Positions 29,584 through 33,250 of a stretch of 33,250 bases of DNA are shown here, piece by piece (position 1 is the first letter of the stretch; every line of letters begins with the position of its first letter). Made by a program: the position numbers and the translations under genes. Source of the stretch: Acidobacteriota bacterium (GTDB lineage Bacteria > Acidobacteriota > Terriglobia > Bryobacterales > JACQDG01); assembly GCA_016201185.1 (NCBI GenBank), contig JACQDG010000034.1, forward strand, positions 1 through 33,250, read 5' to 3'. Under the pieces are notes generated by a model. That model searched no databases. It saw only the letters and a list, made by a program, of their open reading frames with translations, and was not told the DNA's origin.

Positions 29584-30033
29584 CTAACCAAGAACAGCTG
29601 AAACGGGAGGAGCGCGGCCGACCGACGGCGTCAGATACCGCTCGTGGCTCAGGCGAATGGCGGAGCGAAATAGAGAGAAGAAACAAAGGGTAAGGCAGAG
29701 AGAATAGAAAATCGCAACCTGGAAGCTGCCCAGAGCTTCCAGCAGCCGCGCCAGGTGCAACGTGGGCTTCTCATCCGATTTGCCGGGCAGTGGTGTGCCG
29801 GCGCCGCCCCCGCTTTCCGTCGGAAACGAAAGGGTCCGAGACCAGGCCATATCGTCGCTGGCGGAAACACAGGGGAACAGAACAAACGCCGCAACCAGGA
29901 CACACGCCCCGCGGCGCAGCCTCACTCTGGCGCTTCCGGAGATCCTGGATCGAAACTCCAGCAAGCCGCAAGCGCCCAGAGCGGCGACCGCAATGAAAGC
30001 CCAGAGAAAATTGAGTGCCGCAGTGAAACTCAC
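29584..30033 (-). CDS. Small membrane protein of unknown function heading the RND operon
   Basis: 149 aa from a GTG start, two hydrophobic segments (FLWAFIAVAALGACGLL; GSFQVAIFYSLCLTLCFFSLF) and a C-terminal His/Arg-containing tail. Ends 33 bp before czcC on the same strand. Confidence 0.55.
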   Translation of the reverse strand: MSFTAALNFLWAFIAVAALGACGLLEFRSRISGSARVRLRRGACVLVAAFVLFPCVSASDDMAWSRTLSFPTESGGGAGTPLPGKSDEKPTLHLARLLEALGSFQVAIFYSLCLTLCFFSLFRSAIRLSHERYLTPSVGRAPPVSAVLG

Positions 30034-30115
30034 AATACTGTCAGAATACCAACGACCTCAGCCGCCCGTCAACACTCACGGGTGCGCGACATATTTGTGG
30101 ATGGCTGGGAACCCG

Positions 30116-30194
30116 GATTCAGAGCCGTGCGCGTGAGCAAGCGGTTTTCTGAAGGACACGATGAACCGCTCCTTGACAGTCGCGGCTCTGAACC
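30116..30194. repeat. REPIN-like inverted pair of about 31-nt repeat arms
   Basis: Left arm top strand GATTCAGAGCCGTGCGCGTGAGCAAGCGGTT; right arm reverse complement GGTTCAGAGCCGCGACTGTCAAGGAGCGGTT. Same length, with identical TTCAGAGCCG and AGCGGTT ends. Confidence 0.65.
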
Positions 30195-30227
30195 GAGCGT
30201 AGCGGTACGTTCGGACGCCGCATTGGC

Positions 30228-30629
30228 TTGGCGCTAAGCGACGAGCTGGGGTGGACCGCCCAGGGCTTGCCGACGCTGGAGAGAAAAAATAAGCAGGCCG
30301 ACCTGGAGGCGCTGGCCGCCCTGATTCGCCAGCACGGCGTGCGGCTGGTGATCGCCGGCAACCCCGTCCGGCTCAGCGGCGCTGAAAGCGCCGGGTCGCG
30401 CGCAGCCGCCGCTTTTGCCGAGCAGTTGCGCCGGCGCACGGGCCTCGAGGTCCGGCTGTGGGATGAGCGGCTGACCACGCGGGAGGCCTCCCGGGTGCTG
30501 CGCTCGAGCGGCATCAGCATTGCTAAGCGGGCCCGCGCCGTTGACCGCCTCGCCGCGGTATTATTGCTCGAAAGCTATCTCGACCGGGAAAGGGCCGCGC
30601 AGGGCCTCCTGGCCGATCAGCAACCGTGA
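30228..30629 (+). CDS. ruvX: RuvX/YqgF-like Holliday junction resolvase, N-terminus missing or degraded
   Basis: (M)ALSDELGWTAQGLPTLERKN...VIAGNPVRLSGAESAGSRAAAAFAEQLRRRTGLEVRLWDERLTTREASRVL...DRLAAVLLLESYL. The N-terminal MxxLALDxGxxRIG segment is absent; an in-frame TGA occurs at 30189-30191. Confidence 0.8.
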   Translation: MALSDELGWTAQGLPTLERKNKQADLEALAALIRQHGVRLVIAGNPVRLSGAESAGSRAAAAFAEQLRRRTGLEVRLWDERLTTREASRVLRSSGISIAKRARAVDRLAAVLLLESYLDRERAAQGLLADQQP

Positions 30630-31657
30630 CATTTCAACGAACTATCTGGATCCTGTTTCTCCTCGCCGCGGCGTTGTCCCTTTATGTCGCCCTCTCGATC
30701 GTCCGCCCCTATCGCGGCTTTTCCCCAGAGGCCTTCGTGAACCTCCGGCGAGGCGCCGGCTCGTTCGAAATCGCCGCTCAACTGGAGAACGCCGGCGTGC
30801 TTCGGTCCCAGTGGCCTTTCCTGCTGCTTCGCCTGCTGCGTCCCGGTTCGGTGCTGAAAGCCGGAGAGTACCGCTTCAACCGGCCCCTTTCCCCCCTCGA
30901 CGTCTACCGCAAGATCGCGCGCGGCGAGGTCTTCTATTACACCCTCACCGTCCCGGAAGGCTACAGCATGTGGGAGATCGCCGATGCGGTCGCGCGGACG
31001 GGTGTCATCTCGCGCGAAGCGTTCCTGCTCGAGGCCCGGAGGGGCGAGCGCGTGGCCGACCTGGCGCCCGGCGCGAAGACCCTGGAAGGATTCCTGTTCC
31101 CCGACACCTACCGCCTCACCCGGCGCACCACGGCCGAAGAGTTGGTGGGCCAGATGCTGAAGCGCTTCCGCGAGGTAGCGAGGCAACTGCCGCAAGTCCC
31201 CCAGCTGCTTGAGGCCGTAGTGCTGGCCTCGCTCGTCGAAAAGGAGACGCCGGCGGCGGCCGAGCGGCCGCTGGTGGCTTCCGTGTTCCGCAACCGCTTG
31301 CGCGTGGGGATGCCGCTCCAAAGCGATCCCACCGTGATTTACGCGCTGGAGCTGGCCGGGCGCTACCGGGGCGAGATTTTCAAGGACGACCTGGCGATCC
31401 AGAGTCCTTATAATACCTACGAACACCCCGGGCTGCCTCCCGGCCCCATCGCCAATCCCGGCCGTGCTTCGCTTCAAGCGGCCATTTCCCCGGCTGAAAC
31501 CAACTATTTCTACTTCGTCGCCGACAACAAGGGGGGGCATGTGTTTTCCGCCGACCTGGAGCGTCACAGCCGCGCGGTGGCCGGGTACCGCCGCGCCAAT
31601 GGCAAAAACGGCGCTCACCCTGCGGCCGGCGTCGACAAGAATGCCCGGCGCCGCTAA
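30626..31657 (+). CDS. mltG: Endolytic murein transglycosylase MltG
   Basis: 343 aa from GTG overlapping the ruvX stop; N-terminal TM; 'VPEGYSMWEIADAV', 'LEGFLFPDTYRL', 'LASLVEKET', 'VFRNRLRVGMPLQSDPTVIYAL', 'SPYNTYEHPGLPPGPIANPG'. Confidence 0.95.
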   Translation: MTFQRTIWILFLLAAALSLYVALSIVRPYRGFSPEAFVNLRRGAGSFEIAAQLENAGVLRSQWPFLLLRLLRPGSVLKAGEYRFNRPLSPLDVYRKIARGEVFYYTLTVPEGYSMWEIADAVARTGVISREAFLLEARRGERVADLAPGAKTLEGFLFPDTYRLTRRTTAEELVGQMLKRFREVARQLPQVPQLLEAVVLASLVEKETPAAAERPLVASVFRNRLRVGMPLQSDPTVIYALELAGRYRGEIFKDDLAIQSPYNTYEHPGLPPGPIANPGRASLQAAISPAETNYFYFVADNKGGHVFSADLERHSRAVAGYRRANGKNGAHPAAGVDKNARRR

Positions 31658-32303
31658 AAAGCCTTCGCGCAAAGCCCTTGTCGAGGAATACCTGCGCCGG
31701 AATCGTCCCGCTGAGATTGACGCCCCCGCCCTGGCCGCGCTTCGCCGCTACGTGATCGAGGGCCTGGGCGAAGGGGCCAGGGTCTCGAACCGCTACCTGC
31801 TCGACTTGCTGGAGTCGACCGATGTGCCCATCGCCCGCGAATTAGGTGGCCTGCCGCCGGACCTGCGCGGCCGGGTCCACTTCCACGATCTGGCCGCCGC
31901 CGAAGCGAGCCTCCGCGATCTGCTACAAGAAGACGAAATGGCTCGCGCCGCCGCCAACAGCCGGCGGCTGGAAGATTGCCGCCACGCCGTGCTCCAAGCC
32001 AAGGAACGCCTGGAGATGATCCTGCGCCGCGCCGGCCTGAGTCCCGCCAAGCGCGCCGAGAAGGCTGGCTGGAGTTGCGCAAGCGGGCGCTACAACAAGA
32101 ACAGCGCCGCTAAGCCCCGGTCGTGTAGTGGGCTCAGTTTCCGGATAGGGCCTCATGCGGTCGATGGTGTTCATCCGATCGTAAATCGAGCCTCACGAGC
32201 CTTAGGGAGGCAGGTTGAATATTTGTGGTGGAGTTGTCAAGATTGGGGGTTTAGAGTCTACGATGGACCGGCGCGAACCAAAATGGTGAGTCGAGGTGCG
32301 TGA
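31641..32303 (+). CDS. Conserved-looking hypothetical protein, C-terminus probably frameshifted
   Basis: ATG at 31641 (MPGAAKKPSRKALVEEYLRRNRPAEIDAPALAALRRYVIEGLG...). The plausible native end is in another frame (...GWLELRKRALQQEQRR*, stop 32111-32113). The tail to 32303 looks non-coding. Confidence 0.55.
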   Translation: MPGAAKKPSRKALVEEYLRRNRPAEIDAPALAALRRYVIEGLGEGARVSNRYLLDLLESTDVPIARELGGLPPDLRGRVHFHDLAAAEASLRDLLQEDEMARAAANSRRLEDCRHAVLQAKERLEMILRRAGLSPAKRAEKAGWSCASGRYNKNSAAKPRSCSGLSFRIGPHAVDGVHPIVNRASRALGRQVEYLWWSCQDWGFRVYDGPARTKMVSRGA

Positions 32304-32326
32304 GTTGAAGGCGATGAACATCTGCA

Positions 32327-33019
32327 ATGGCGCATGAAGACAAAGATCCGCAACTGCGCATAACGTCGGAGCTCTGGTGCTTTTTGCGAGCCTTCTCTGG
32401 TGATTGGATCGCAATTGTAAGCGGCGCCGCATCCGTGGTCCTGTCGATTCTCGCAGCATGGTCAAGAACCAATTTGTCCAGTTGGACATTCTGGGCTGCA
32501 GCCGGCCTCGCGTTTGTGACCGCTTCCTTCAGGGTCTGGGTAAAGGAGAACCGCGAGTTGACTGCATTTCTTCAAGAAAAGGCAGCCAGGATTGAAGTCC
32601 ATGGAATTCCGACCGTGGGTATCTACGGCGAAAAACACGACAGGCCGTATCTCATTCTGCCGGATGTGACCATCACTAACCCTGCGCGACGAACCGGCGT
32701 CAGTATCGGAGTGGAGATGTGGATGAAGATGATGGGCGGAGTAGAGGGCTATTGTGCTGCTGAAAGCTCCGCGCTGAAAGAGTGGGAAACAAACCGAGGC
32801 AACTACCGAAACCAGCATCTCTCGTTCCCCCTGAATTTGGAACCCCAGCACACCGTGAATGGATACATTGCGTGCGCTGTGCAGCGAGGTATTGCTTACG
32901 ACCGCCCCGTAGACCCAGAAAACGGTCTGCGCTACTTTCCTTGCCGAATTGAGTTTAAGGACTATCTCACGGAGCCCGTGGCGGTTATACATAAACAGGA
33001 GATCAAGTTTTACGTCTAA
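32327..33019 (+). CDS. Hypothetical membrane protein
   Basis: 230 aa; N-terminal hydrophobic helices (DWIAIVSGAASVVLSILAAW; WTFWAAAGLAFVTASF) followed by a soluble domain. Lower GC than the neighbourhood. Confidence 0.65.
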   Translation: MAHEDKDPQLRITSELWCFLRAFSGDWIAIVSGAASVVLSILAAWSRTNLSSWTFWAAAGLAFVTASFRVWVKENRELTAFLQEKAARIEVHGIPTVGIYGEKHDRPYLILPDVTITNPARRTGVSIGVEMWMKMMGGVEGYCAAESSALKEWETNRGNYRNQHLSFPLNLEPQHTVNGYIACAVQRGIAYDRPVDPENGLRYFPCRIEFKDYLTEPVAVIHKQEIKFYV

Positions 33020-33250
33020 TCTCGCTGTGGGTGGCTCGCCTGTTCCCGGTTGATGCCATTTGGCCGATTAGTCGGCTTCCTCGAAACTAACCCACAACCC
33101 TCCCTGTGCCCTTGCATCGCCTGCTAGAATAAATGTAAGAGGGGAAAGATTTTGTTCCCATTTCATCGCGGCGGGAGAAGCTGCTTTTAAAAACATTTTT
33201 TTGCAAACAAAGCCAATCCCGAGGTCGGACACTGGCTTGAGAAGAGGAGA

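Noticed and set aside
29552-29686. N-terminal extension of the TolC-like ORF (409 aa)
   Set aside because: Signal peptide and GGAGGAG RBS fit ATG 29551; the extension overlaps the upstream small membrane protein gene.
32114-32303. C-terminal tail of the ORF ending at 32303
   Set aside because: Compositionally unlike the preceding domain; best explained as read-through after a frameshift at the GGCT repeat.
1-33250. tRNA or rRNA genes and CRISPR arrays
   Set aside because: None recognised by eye; no regularly spaced short repeats or tRNA-like T-loop/CCA patterns were found, though a covariance-model search would be needed to be certain.

Overview
The window is high-GC bacterial DNA, probably from an acidobacterial-type genome (inferred from gene content and style). 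Left edge: the 3' end of a metal ABC transporter substrate-binding gene, a metal ABC permease and a hicBA-type toxin-antitoxin pair. Centre (about 1.8-22.4 kb): a co-directional array of eight receptor-type Ser/Thr kinase genes (PK1-PK8). Each has an N-terminal kinase domain, one predicted TM helix and a C-terminal TolB/WD40-like propeller. PK1-PK7 are close paralogues with a period of about 2.6 kb, and four junctions are TAATG stop/start overlaps. PK8 is a divergent relative. PK4 has lost about 200 bp covering the HRD/DFG catalytic core and is frameshifted. PK1 lacks about 69 propeller residues in frame. Right side: a Tat-signal Gfo/Idh/MocA oxidoreductase, a Uma2-family protein, a minus-strand CzcCBA-type heavy-metal RND efflux operon led by a small membrane protein, a 5'-damaged ruvX next to a REPIN-like inverted repeat, mltG, a small gene with a probable 4-bp slippage frameshift, and an orphan two-TM protein. 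The best candidate for something undescribed is the tandem receptor-kinase array, with its variable sensor patch, mosaic signatures and deletion derivatives.
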